In this document: piece after piece, positions 10,075 to 17,996 of the stretch
Layout: each line of letters begins with the position of its first letter
Numbering within the stretch: position 1 is the stretch's first letter
Source: Terrabacter aerolatus
GTDB lineage: Bacteria > Actinomycetota > Actinomycetes > Actinomycetales > Dermatophilaceae
DNA: 64,000 nt
Reading direction: 5' to 3'
Assembly: GCF_007991735.1 (NCBI RefSeq)
Contig: NZ_BJYX01000007.1
Span: forward strand, 121,516 to 185,515
The notes under the pieces: generated by a model
Seen by the model: only the letters and a program-made list of their open reading frames with translations
What the model was told of the DNA's origin: nothing
Databases searched by the model: none
Made by a program: the position numbers and the translations under genes

Positions 10075-10569
10075 TCAGCGCTGGTTCGTGAAGGTCAGCG
10101 CCACGTCGAGGTCGGCCTCGCGGAGCATCCGCTGGACGGCCTGGAGGTCGTCGCGGGACTTGCTCGAGACGCGCAGCTCGTCGCCCTGGATCTGGCTCTT
10201 GACACCCTTGGGGCCCTCGTCACGGATCAGCTTGTTGATCTTCTTCGCGTTCTCCTGGGAGATGCCCTCCTTGAGGGGCGCGTCCAGGTGGTACTCCTTG
10301 CCCGAGAGGCGCGGACCCGCCTCGGGGACGTCGAGGTGCTTGAGGCTGACCTTGCGCTTGACGAGGTGGGTCTGCACGACGTCGAGCACTGCGAGGCAGC
10401 GCTCCTCGGTGTTCGCCTTCATCTTGATGACCTCGCCGGCGAGGTCGACGGTGGCGCCGACGTTCTTGAAGTCGTAGCGCGTGGCGATCTCCTTGCTGGC
10501 GCTGTTGACGGCGTTGGCGATCTCCTGCTTGTCGAACTTGCTGACGATGTCGAACGACGAGTCGGCCAT
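10075..10569 (-). CDS. yajQ: YajQ family cyclic-di-GMP-binding protein
   Basis: A 164-residue cytosolic protein with the double ferredoxin-like fold of the YajQ family. Recognisable blocks are SSFDIVSKFDKQEIANAVN at the N-terminus, RYDFKNVGATVDL and IKMKANTEERC, then IRDEGPKGVKSQIQGD and LREADLDVAL. Some members bind c-di-GMP or nucleic acid and act as effectors; the role in actinobacteria is not settled. The ATG has the ribosome site GGAAGGA. A tRNA gene lies divergently upstream. Confidence 0.92.
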   Translation of the reverse strand: MADSSFDIVSKFDKQEIANAVNSASKEIATRYDFKNVGATVDLAGEVIKMKANTEERCLAVLDVVQTHLVKRKVSLKHLDVPEAGPRLSGKEYHLDAPLKEGISQENAKKINKLIRDEGPKGVKSQIQGDELRVSSKSRDDLQAVQRMLREADLDVALTFTNQR

Positions 10570-10704
10570 CGGTGGGGTCCTTCCGCATGCTGTTGTCTGG
10601 TCCGTCGGGCGGGTGCACGGGCGTCCGGGGACACGGCGAAGGCATCGCCCCGGCCCCGATTTCGGGCCGCGCCCGATCTCTTGCTATCCTTCCAGACGCA
10701 CCAA

Positions 10705-10785
10705 GGCAGGTTGTCCGAGCGGCCAATGGAAACGGACTGTAAATCCGTCGCGAGAGCTACGAAGGTTCGAATCCTTCACCTGCCA
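10705..10785 (+). tRNA. tRNA-Tyr (anticodon GTA)
   Basis: An 81-nt class II-type cloverleaf with a short variable arm. The acceptor stem GGCAGGT pairs with ACCTGCC (10778-10784), discriminator A10785. The anticodon loop CTGTAAA places GTA at 10739-10741. The T-arm is GAAGG-TTCGAAT-CCTTC. CCA is not encoded in register (the next bases are CCCA). A hexamer TATCCT at 10685-10690 could be the -10 box. Its 3' half is repeated at 15424-15478, marking an insertion site. Confidence 0.95.
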
Positions 10786-10787
10786 CC
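10733..10787 (+). repeat. Putative attachment repeat (left) inside the tRNA-Tyr 3' half
   Basis: The 55 bp from the anticodon stem to the 3' end match 15424-15478 at 51 positions, and the last 45 bp (10743-10787) differ at only one base (T10781 against A15472). Direct repeats of a tRNA 3' half, in the same orientation, are the usual product of tyrosine-recombinase integration. Confidence 0.75.
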
Positions 10788-10795
10788 CAGTGCTC

Positions 10796-10839
10796 AGAAG
10801 GGCCTCTGACCAGCGGAAACGTCGGTCGGAGGCCCTTCT
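10796..10839 (+). terminator. Terminator hairpin after tRNA-Tyr
   Basis: A 16-bp stem: 10796-10811 pairs with 10824-10839, with one T-G pair and a 12-nt loop. It starts 11 nt after the tRNA. A different but similarly placed hairpin follows the tRNA remnant at 15489. Confidence 0.8.
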
Positions 10840-10920
10840 GCTGCTCGTCCTCGGTGTCCGGCCCCGGATGGCGCCGACGGATGCCGGGTCGTACGTCGTG
10901 GACGCGCTGTCGTGCTGACG

Positions 10921-11505
10921 TCACCGGCCAGAGCACGCGTCAGACACGGCCGGCTCTGAACGAGTCGGTGGCCGGCGGGCGCTCGTGACGCCGTCGCCGG
11001 ACCAGCGGACCACCTCGAGCGGTCCTTCCTCGGGCGTCGGAGGTTCGAATCGCTCGAAGTACTCCGTTGCTGACTGCTCAGTGAGCGGCCAGTCATCCGC
11101 CCACCTGCCATGCCGGTCACCCACTCGGCTCAGGATGGTCTCGAGAGTCGTTGCCAGGTAGACCGTCTCGGGCACGATGGCATGGGGTGCGAGCAGCGCG
11201 CGGAACTCATCGCGTTGTCGCCGGAACCAGAAGCCGAAGTCGAGCACGACATCGTCTCCCGCTACGACATGGCGCAGCAGCCGGGCCTTCAGGTCTGCGG
11301 CCACCGCGGCCACGACGCGGGTGGAGGGCATCGTCGTGATTCCGCGACTCCAGAACTCCACCTCGAACGACAGACGCGTCCAGCCCTCGCGCTCGAGGCG
11401 CTTGGCGTAGGTGCTCTTGCCCGCACCACCCGGGCCGCACATCATCACGACGCGGGGTGCTCGAGTCCTGTTCGGTGTCACCCGACGAAAGCTACGCCGA
11501 GCCAC
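10921..11505 (-). CDS. AAA-family ATP-binding protein, predicted small-molecule kinase
   Basis: A 194-residue P-loop protein. The Walker A motif is GPGGAGKSTYAKR (about residues 24-36), preceded by the hydrophobic strand PRVVMMC. The strand DDVVLDFGFW resembles the Walker B position of zeta-toxin and chloramphenicol-phosphotransferase-like kinases. These phosphorylate small molecules such as antibiotics or UDP sugars; the target here is unknown. The GTG start at 11505 overlaps the end of the upstream MocR frame by 14 nt, and GTG 11481 is a non-overlapping alternative. It is the first gene inside the tRNA-Tyr island. Confidence 0.7.
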   Translation of the reverse strand: MARRSFRRVTPNRTRAPRVVMMCGPGGAGKSTYAKRLEREGWTRLSFEVEFWSRGITTMPSTRVVAAVAADLKARLLRHVVAGDDVVLDFGFWFRRQRDEFRALLAPHAIVPETVYLATTLETILSRVGDRHGRWADDWPLTEQSATEYFERFEPPTPEEGPLEVVRWSGDGVTSARRPPTRSEPAVSDACSGR

Positions 11506-12954
11506 CGACGTCGAGGGGTATGACCGGGTCCGCTGTCTGTCTGCAACGGCGTACGGCCTCGGCGATGGCGTGGATGCCGGAGACGAGCTGGCCCTCGGTG
11601 AGGTTGCCGAACGCGATCAGATGAGCAGGATCGGCAGGTGATGGGGTCAGTCGGTATCTCCCGAGGCCGCTGACGCGGACCCCCAGCGTTCGAGCGACCT
11701 CGACGACGGCATCCTCGTTGACATCGGGGGGGGCAGCGAGAGCACAGCGTGGCAACCTGCGGCAAGGCCCCGAAGGCTCGCGGGACCGAAGAGGGCGGTG
11801 GTTTCGCGAACCAGGACGTCACGGCGCCCTCGGTACAGCTCGCGCATGCGCCGCAGGTGACGGTCGAAGCGGCCGGACTCGATCAGCAGCGCGAGCGCCT
11901 CCTGGTCCAAGCCGGGGGCCCCGCGACTGCTGAGCTGCTTCTCCTCGATCAACACGTCCCGGAAGCGATGCGGCGCAAGGAGCCAGCCGATCCGGATGGC
12001 TGGAGCCAACGTCTTGCTGACCGAGCCCAGAGCGACGACCCGCTCGGGTGCCAGCCCCTGCAGGGACCCGACAGGGTGTCGGTCGTAGCGGAACTCGGCG
12101 TCGTAGTCGTCCTCGAGGATCACGCCGTCGACCTCGTCGGCCCACGCGATGAGGGCGCGTCGCCGGGCCGGGCTGAGAGCGACTCCCGCGGGGCATTGAT
12201 GCGCCGGCGTCACCAGGACCGCCCGCGCGGAGGTCCTGTGCAGCGCAGCGACGTCGAGGCCCTCGGCATCGGCCGGGATGGGCAGTGCCGCCAAGCCGGC
12301 TCGCTCGGCCATCCGATCGTGCTCACGTGGCCCGGGATCCTCGAGGCCGATCGCGCCGACGCCCGTGCGCGCGAGCACCCCCAGGGTGAACGCCAGCCCT
12401 TGACGGAAGCCGCCGACCACGATGGCGCTGTCCGCCGTGGCGCATCCGGCACGGATGCGACGGTGGTAGGCCGTGATCACCTCGCGCAGGTGAGGGGAAC
12501 CAGCAGGCTCCTCGTCCCCGAGTCCGGCGGTCGGCAGTGTCCTGGTGGCCTCCCCGACGGCCCAGACCCAGTCCCTCAGGGGCACCGACCTGAGGTCCGG
12601 GATCCCGTACTCGAAGTCGAACCGGACCACGGACGTGGCCGGTGGCGCCGAGGACGGGTGCAGCTGCCGACGTCGGTCTCCCTCCGGGAACTGAGTGACT
12701 CGAGTACCGGATCCGACGACCGCGTCGAGGTACCCCTCGGCGACCAGCTGCTCGTAGACCTCGACCACCGTGCCGCGCGAGACCTGCAGGTGCTCGGCCA
12801 TCCGTCGGGTGGACGGCAGTCTCTCGCCCGGCGTGAGCCGACCATCGCGGATGGCGGCGCGCAGCTGCTCCTGGATCTGGACGAGGAGCGGCGCGCCGGT
12901 GCGATCCAACGTCATCGTCAGGTCAGGCCCACGGCGGCCCCAGGAGACGGGCAT
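11492..12954 (-). pseudogene. MocR/PdxR-type GntR regulator with aminotransferase domain, frameshifted
   Basis: An N-terminal GntR helix-turn-helix (residues about 20-85; PSTRRMAEHLQVSRGTVVEVY) is joined to a class I aminotransferase-like domain whose PLP Lys lies in GSVSKTLAPAIRIGW. The frame breaks at a run of eight C on the coding strand (genome 11726-11733). Before it the protein reads HAVLSLPP; after it the family-like ending continues in another frame as DVNEDAVVEVARTLGVRVSG to a stop at 11492. One more C in the run would restore about 490 residues. The start is ATG 12954, with TTG 12966 possible. It may be a sequencing artefact, a pseudogene or a slippage switch. Confidence 0.75.
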
Positions 12955-13160
12955 GGGTCCAGTCAACCAAATGGTCTACTCCGTCAGCCCACGAATGGAC
13001 CTCCTGACTGTACCGCTGCCTCGGCAGACTCGATCCATGAGCACCGGACGTGTCCGGCGCTCACCCCAGCCGGGTCCGCCCGGCGCTCGGTGTCCGCAAC
13101 CGCGCCCTGGCGATGCTCCTGATCAGACGACCACCAGAAAACCCAGGAAGGAAGAGTTCC

Positions 13161-13790
13161 ATGCGCAAGCTCATCGTCCTCATGCAGGTCACCCTGGACG
13201 GCCGGATCAGCCACGCGGACGGACGGTTCTGGCAGCCGTTCGCGTGGGGTGAGGAAGAGACGGCATACGTCAACGAGACGTACGCCCGCGCGGACACCCT
13301 GGCCATGTCTCGCAGGCTGTACGAGGTTGTCGTGCCCTACTGGGAGCAGGTGGCCGCAGGCACCGTGCCCGACGTCGAGGTTCTCGAGAGCCCCGCCAGC
13401 CTCGAGTTCGCTCGCCTTCTGGGCGGCATGAGGAAGGTAGTGCTCTCACACACGCTCGAGGACGCTCCAGAGACGCGTCGGGAGGTGAGGTCGGGGGACG
13501 CCGTCGGTCACCTCGAGGAGCTCAAGAACCAGGACGGCACCGACATCATCGCCTGCTTCGGTCCGGAGACACTCGGCCCGCTGGCCGACGCGCCGGGCCT
13601 GGTCGACGAGTACTTCCTCATCATCCACCCCGCCGTCCTCGCGTCCGGGCCCCGGCTGTTCGACCACGTCTCATGCGACCTGGCACTCACCCTCGACTCC
13701 GCTCGCATCTTCGACAGCGGCGCGGCGATCATGCGCTACCGCACGCTGAATGAGCTGCCAACGGCTCCGACCACGAACAACGTTCAGTGA
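13161..13790 (+). CDS. Dihydrofolate reductase-family (RibD C-terminal-like) protein
   Basis: A 209-residue NADPH-dependent reductase-fold protein. The N-terminus MRKLIVLMQVTLDG is the family start, followed by LAMSRRLYEVVVPYW, which replaces the usual LGRxTYE loop, and a C-terminal DEYFLIIHPAVLASGPRLF block. The ATG has a strong ribosome site (GGAAGGAAG). It lies divergent from the broken MocR gene, whose product may have controlled it. Family members rarely reduce folate itself; the substrate is unknown. Confidence 0.85.
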   Translation: MRKLIVLMQVTLDGRISHADGRFWQPFAWGEEETAYVNETYARADTLAMSRRLYEVVVPYWEQVAAGTVPDVEVLESPASLEFARLLGGMRKVVLSHTLEDAPETRREVRSGDAVGHLEELKNQDGTDIIACFGPETLGPLADAPGLVDEYFLIIHPAVLASGPRLFDHVSCDLALTLDSARIFDSGAAIMRYRTLNELPTAPTTNNVQ

Positions 13791-13902
13791 CGGGTGCTGG
13801 CGCTGTGTGTTCCACAGCGGTGCGCAACCAGGGCATCAGTACACCTGGTCGACCTCCGGGGCGCACGGCACGAGGATGCGCCAATGACAGGAAGGAACCG
13901 TC

Positions 13903-14457
13903 GTGAACTACGCCCGATTCATCAAGCCGCTACGACTTCCGCCGGGCTTTGCGGCTCCGTCGCGGCTTTGGTTCGAAGAGCTCGAGGCGCGCGCGATCAG
14001 CCGCGCAGACCTCGATGATGACGTTCGCGGCATCAACCAGAGCATCGAGCTCATTCGCAGGACACGCGGTGGCGGCTGGCCGACCGAGCCGGTCAGCGAG
14101 GACCACAACTACGTCGACCTCGTCTGGCACGAGCAGGAGTTCCGGGAGCAGACCTCGTTCACCTACGCTGTCTACGACCAGGCGGGCGGCTACGTCGGCT
14201 GCTGCTACTTGGCACCGCTGGGATGTCGCACCCCGCTCACCGAGCAGCTGCTCGACTGCGATGTCGACATCTCCTGGTGGGTCACCCCCGGCGCCTACGC
14301 CCGAGGTCAGTACGCCACGCTGTATCGCGCGCTCCGCTACTGGGCCGAGAAGGAGTACGCGTTCGAGGCTCCCCACTACTCCAACCGCGAGATCCCGCTC
14401 GTCCCACTTCGCGCTGACGTCGCACGACCTCAGCGAGCCGCTCAGTCCGGGGAGTGA
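13903..14457 (+). CDS. GNAT-like acetyltransferase family protein
   Basis: 184 residues. The central strands (SFTYAVYDQ, GGYVGCCYLAPL) and DVDISWWVTPGAYARGQYA resemble a GNAT fold seen in many uncharacterised actinobacterial proteins. The last part (APHYSNREIP) is the expected end of the domain, so the remaining 20 residues are extra. The GTG start has the ribosome site AGGAAGGAA, nearly identical to that of the reductase gene upstream. Acetyl-CoA binding residues are not clearly conserved, so the reaction is uncertain. Confidence 0.6.
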   Translation: MNYARFIKPLRLPPGFAAPSRLWFEELEARAISRADLDDDVRGINQSIELIRRTRGGGWPTEPVSEDHNYVDLVWHEQEFREQTSFTYAVYDQAGGYVGCCYLAPLGCRTPLTEQLLDCDVDISWWVTPGAYARGQYATLYRALRYWAEKEYAFEAPHYSNREIPLVPLRADVARPQRAAQSGE

Positions 14458-14631
14458 GAACGACGTCGCGGTTGGAGCGCACTGACCACTTCGTTCCGTG
14501 CCCGATCGTCCACCGTCCTCCTTCAGCGTGCTGCCACTGGCTCCTGGAGTTCACGGCGGGATCTCCGCCCAGGAAGTGATGACCGACGACTGGGGAGATG
14601 CCTCAGTCGGCAACCCGACAAAGGAGAAGCT

Positions 14632-15273
14632 GTGACTCGGGTCCGCATCGACATGTTCGCCTCGTTGGACGGCTGTACGGCCGGCGAACCGAGCCCGGAG
14701 CACCCCATGGGCGCCGACTGGAACCTCTTGACCGAGGCGCATGTCGCGACCCGGACGATGCGCGAACGCGTCTTCGGAGACACCAGCGGTGGCGGCACCA
14801 CTGGTGTCGACGACCGGTATGCGGCGGCCCAGTTCGAGGGTGTCGGCGCAGAGATCATGGGCGCAGGGATGTTCGGGCTCCACGCCAACCCCGACCCTGA
14901 CTGGAAGGGCTGGTGGGGCGACCGCCCACCGTTCGGCTCCCCGGTCTACGTCCTGACGCACACGGCGCCGCGGCCCTCCATCCCGATGGAGGGTGGCACT
15001 GTCTTCCACTTCCGGGGCGGAAGCATTCAACGTGTCCTCGTTGAGGCTTTCGATGCCGCGGGAGGACTGGACGTGCGGGTTGGCGGAGGAGTCGGGACCG
15101 CGCGCGCGTTCTTGCGAGCCGGAGTCGTCGACCACCTGCACGTTGCCATCGCGCCGGTACTCCTCGGCACCGGTCCTCGACTCTGGTCCGACCTTCGCAG
15201 GCTCGAGGAGTCCTACACGGTCAGTTCGGAGACCGCAGAGAGCGGCACCATCCACGTCACCTTCGCGCGCTAG
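14632..15273 (+). CDS. Dihydrofolate reductase-family (RibD C-terminal-like) protein
   Basis: A 213-residue reductase-fold protein, the second of this family in the island but not a close duplicate of the first. It starts TRVRIDMFASLDGC, contains a GAEIMGAGMFGLH loop and ends in the block HVAIAPVLLGTGPRLW. The GTG start has the ribosome site AAGGAGAA. It is the last gene before the tRNA remnant. Proteins like this are often mobile among actinobacteria as lone genes; no substrate can be assigned. Confidence 0.85.
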   Translation: MTRVRIDMFASLDGCTAGEPSPEHPMGADWNLLTEAHVATRTMRERVFGDTSGGGTTGVDDRYAAAQFEGVGAEIMGAGMFGLHANPDPDWKGWWGDRPPFGSPVYVLTHTAPRPSIPMEGGTVFHFRGGSIQRVLVEAFDAAGGLDVRVGGGVGTARAFLRAGVVDHLHVAIAPVLLGTGPRLWSDLRRLEESYTVSSETAESGTIHVTFAR

Positions 15274-15423
15274 CGGCGAGTCCGATGACCTGCCTCACGT
15301 CCGGAAGGCCTCTCGATACCCAGATCCTCGGCCCGTTCTGACGCACGTCATGAGGGCCCGAGCGACACCGTCGGATGAACGACAGTGCAACTCGCTGAAC
15401 AGCATTGATGCCACGGTCACCTG

Positions 15424-15478
15424 CGGACCGTGGATCCGTCGCGAGAGCTACGAAGGTTCGAATCCTTCACCAGCCACC
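15424..15478 (+). repeat. Putative attachment repeat (right): tRNA-Tyr 3'-half remnant
   Basis: A copy of the tRNA-Tyr anticodon arm, variable loop, T-arm and 3' strand, 51/55 identical to 10733-10787. The anticodon loop reads CCGTGGA instead of CTGTAAA and no 5' half exists, so it cannot make a tRNA. It closes a segment of about 4.7 kb. Confidence 0.8.
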
Positions 15479-16021
15479 TGCTCGGAAAGGCCCCCGAACA
15501 GCAGAGCTGCCAGTCGGGGGCCCTCCGGCCGTCTGGCCATGGGGTCCGGCGGTCAGACGGCCCCGCGCCGGAGAGGCGTCAGTTCGACTGCCGGGGGCGA
15601 GGACGCGGTCGATGCTGCGACGGACCTCCTCTTCGAGAGCGCGGTCGACGGAGACGCCGAACGTCTGCTCCAGCGCGTCTCGTCTCGAGACGAAGGCCTC
15701 GACGGCGGCCGCGATGTCGGCGGGAGGTGTCTCGACACCCATGGGTCGCAGGAGGTGGGCGTGCAGCTGGGTCAGATGCTCCGACACGAGGTCGAACCGG
15801 GCGATCGCTGCCTTTGGTGGTGATCCACCAGATCCAGTCCCAGAATGCGTGTTGATCGACGCCAGGGTCTCTGCGCTGGGAGCCGGGGACGGAACGGGAT
15901 GCTGGGACTCGCTGAGGAACAGGTACTCGATCTTCGTCGGGCCGCGCAGCAGGACCTGGTAGACCGGGAAGTGACCCATGGGCTCCCACTGCTGACCGAG
16001 CGGCTCGAGTGGTCCCACCAA
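15467..16021 (-). pseudogene. Decayed nucleotidyltransferase-like gene fragment
   Basis: The main frame contains protein-like blocks VYQVLLRGPTKIEYLFLSE and ARFDLVSEHLTQLHAHLLRP. Between them the likely continuation FWDWIWWITTKGS is found only in another frame, which implies two compensating indels near 15845 and 15811. The conserved N-terminal nucleotide-binding part is missing and the 3' end runs into the tRNA remnant. The blocks remind me of nucleotidyltransferase-fold proteins, but the family assignment is weak. I read it as a degraded gene at the island border. Confidence 0.45.
15489..15522 (+). terminator. Hairpin after the tRNA-Tyr remnant
   Basis: GGCCCCCGA (15489-15497) pairs perfectly with TCGGGGGCC (15514-15522). 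It lies 10 nt after the remnant, the same relative place as the hairpin after the intact tRNA. It is probably the original tRNA terminator, displaced by the insertion. Confidence 0.6.
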
Positions 16022-16139
16022 CCCGGGTAGGTCTCGCGCCAGGGGCGGTGGGGACCAGCGCCCACGCGGGACTGCATCCCGGTGACGACGACTGGATCCG
16101 CGGCCGGGCCGCGCTGGGAGCAGGCCCGGGTCGGCGGCG

Positions 16140-16895
16140 TCAGGAGCCCTGGGCGCGACGCAGGCCGGCCTGCATCGTCTCGAGCGTCAGGGTGAAGTGG
16201 TGCTGGGCGCTGCGGTTGGCGGCCTCGGCGTCACCGCGCACGACGTGCCCGACGAGCTCCGTGTGCTGGGCCAGAGCCTCGTCGTAGAACTCCGGGGTGT
16301 AGGGCTCGACGCCGAAGCCGAGGGTGGCTGCGGCAGTCAGGTGGGCGCTGAGCGAGCTGAGGTGCGGGTTGCGTGCGGCCGCCGTGACGAGCCCGTGCAG
16401 CCGGCGGTCCGCGTTGCGCGCCTGGGTCATCGACGTGGCCGCCCGGAACTCCTCGAGGGCCTTCTCGAGGGCGGCCACGTCGCCGTCGGTGCGACGCTCC
16501 GCGGCGGCTCGCGCGATCATGCCCTCGACCATGCAGCGGTAGTCGTAGAGGTCGAGCAGTCGGGGGATCTCGGTCTCGAGCGTGCGACGGGCGACGTCGG
16601 GAGCGACGTCCTCCCACGACACCTGCGCCACGAAGGCACCGCCGGACCGGCCGCGGCGGGTCTCGATGAGTCCCAGCTCGGTCACCTGCTGGAGCGCCTG
16701 GCGCACCGTCTGCCGGCTGACGCCGAGGGAGGCGGCCAGGTCGCGCTCGGACGGGAGGCGTTCACCGGGGGAGTACTCCCCGACGGCGATGGCCGTCACG
16801 AGCCGGTCCGTGAGGGTCGTGGCCTTGGTGCGCGGCTCGCCACCGAGGAGGGCGACGGCCTCCCGGTCGTCCCCCGGCTCCCGATGACTGTCCAC
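16140..16895 (-). CDS. GntR/FadR-family transcriptional regulator
   Basis: 251 residues. The N-terminal winged helix-turn-helix shows PGERLPSERDLAASLGVSRQ followed by TVRQALQQVTELGLIETR (residues about 40-80). The C-terminal FCD ligand domain carries the metal-site pattern with Asp and His residues (DRRLHGLV, QHTELVGHV, AQHHFTLTL). FadR-type proteins usually repress catabolic genes until an organic acid binds. It is divergent from the hydrolase-permease-amidase operon, and a perfect palindrome lies between them, so it is the likely controller. The start is GTG 16895. Confidence 0.88.
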   Translation of the reverse strand: MDSHREPGDDREAVALLGGEPRTKATTLTDRLVTAIAVGEYSPGERLPSERDLAASLGVSRQTVRQALQQVTELGLIETRRGRSGGAFVAQVSWEDVAPDVARRTLETEIPRLLDLYDYRCMVEGMIARAAAERRTDGDVAALEKALEEFRAATSMTQARNADRRLHGLVTAAARNPHLSSLSAHLTAAATLGFGVEPYTPEFYDEALAQHTELVGHVVRGDAEAANRSAQHHFTLTLETMQAGLRRAQGS

Positions 16896-16937
16896 GGGAG
16901 GAGTCTAGGCGTCCCGGCGAGAAAGGTCTTGTCAGCA

Positions 16938-16953
16938 GACCATTTGCATGGTC
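16938..16953. promoter_or_regulatory. Palindromic operator candidate between the FadR-type regulator and the amidase operon
   Basis: GACCATTTGCATGGTC is a perfect 6-4-6 inverted repeat. A second imperfect pair, GGTCT (16925-16929) and AGACC (16937-16941), overlaps its edge. It lies 29 nt before the hydrolase start and 43 nt from the regulator start, a natural autoregulatory site. Confidence 0.55.
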
Positions 16954-16981
16954 GACTGTGTCCGGTCACCGAGGAGGATCC

Positions 16982-17908
16982 ATGGCAACGACGCGCGACG
17001 CGCGCTTCCCCGACCCCACGACCGAGGGTGAGGTCGACTTCAGGGGGCACCGGACGTGGTACCGGGTCACCGGCGAGCTGGACCCCGACGCCGAGAGGGC
17101 GCCCCTCGTCGTGCTCCACGGCGGCCCCGGCGCCGCCCACAACTACACGCTGACCATGGCCAACCTTGCGTGCCAAGGGCGTTCGGTCATCCACTACGAC
17201 CAGCTCGGCTGTGGTGGCAGCACCCACCTGCCCGAGGCCCCCGCCGACTTCTGGACACCACAGCTGTTCGTCGACGAGCTGCGCAACCTCGTGCAGGCGC
17301 TCGGCATCGACCGGCGCTTCCACCTGCTCGGTCAGTCGTGGGGAGGCATGCTCGGCCCCGAGGTCGTCCTCGCGGACGACACGGGCATCCGCAGCCTGAC
17401 CATCTGCGACTCGCCGGCCTCGATGGCGCTGTGGCTCGAGGCGGCCAACACGCTCCGCGCCCAGCTGCCGGACGCCGTGCAGCAGACGCTGCTCGAGCAC
17501 GAGGAGGCCGGCACGACCGACTCCGAGGAGTACGCGGCGGCCGAGAAGGTCTTCTACGACCGGCACGTATGCCGGGTGGTGCCCAACCCGCCCGAGGTGA
17601 CCGACTCCTTCGCCCAGATCGAGGCCGAGCCGACCGTCTACCACACCATGAACGGGCCCTCGGAGTTCCACGTCGTCGGGTCGCTCAAGGACTGGTCGGT
17701 CGTCGACCGGCTCGACGGCATACGCGTCCCGACGCTCGTGGTCGCCGGCGCGCACGACGAGGCCATGCCCGCCGTGTGGGAGCCCTTCGTCGACCGCATC
17801 CCGGACGTGCGGTCGCACGTCTTCCCCGACTCCAGCCACATGCCGCACGTCGAGGAGCCCGAGGCCTTCCTCGAGGTCGTCGAGTCCTTCCTGGGCCAGC
17901 ACGACTGA
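16982..17908 (+). CDS. Proline iminopeptidase-family alpha/beta hydrolase (S33)
   Basis: A 308-residue cytosolic hydrolase of the proline iminopeptidase/amino-acid amidase group. Motifs in order: HGGPGAAHNY (oxyanion loop, about residue 46), YDQLGCGGS, GQSWGGMLGP with the nucleophile Ser near 119, Asp in VVAGAHDEAMP and His in SSHMPHVEEP. The ATG at 16982 follows the ribosome site GAGGAGG. It begins the FadR-controlled cluster with an APC permease and an acetamidase. By context it may release amino acids from amides or N-terminal Pro peptides. Confidence 0.85.
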   Translation: MATTRDARFPDPTTEGEVDFRGHRTWYRVTGELDPDAERAPLVVLHGGPGAAHNYTLTMANLACQGRSVIHYDQLGCGGSTHLPEAPADFWTPQLFVDELRNLVQALGIDRRFHLLGQSWGGMLGPEVVLADDTGIRSLTICDSPASMALWLEAANTLRAQLPDAVQQTLLEHEEAGTTDSEEYAAAEKVFYDRHVCRVVPNPPEVTDSFAQIEAEPTVYHTMNGPSEFHVVGSLKDWSVVDRLDGIRVPTLVVAGAHDEAMPAVWEPFVDRIPDVRSHVFPDSSHMPHVEEPEAFLEVVESFLGQHD

Positions 17909-17950
17909 TCACGACCGATCCCCACCGATCCCGACCGATCCCCACCGACT
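17901..17950 (+). repeat. Five-unit 10-bp tandem repeat
   Basis: Five imperfect 10-bp units with the core ACCGATC, alternating CGACCGATC and CCACCGATC forms. The array starts in the last codons of the hydrolase gene and ends 46 bp before the permease start. Ten-base phasing gives one unit per helical turn. Confidence 0.7.
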
Positions 17951-17996
17951 CGCCCGCGCCCCGCCGCCGCGCGCCCACCCGACCCGGAGGTCACGC

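Noticed and set aside
10786..15423. A prophage or complete integrative element
   Set aside because: No integrase, replication, transfer or phage structural gene is present between the repeats.
15424..15478. A second functional tRNA gene
   Set aside because: Only the anticodon arm to the 3' end is present; there is no acceptor 5' strand or D-arm, and the anticodon loop is altered.
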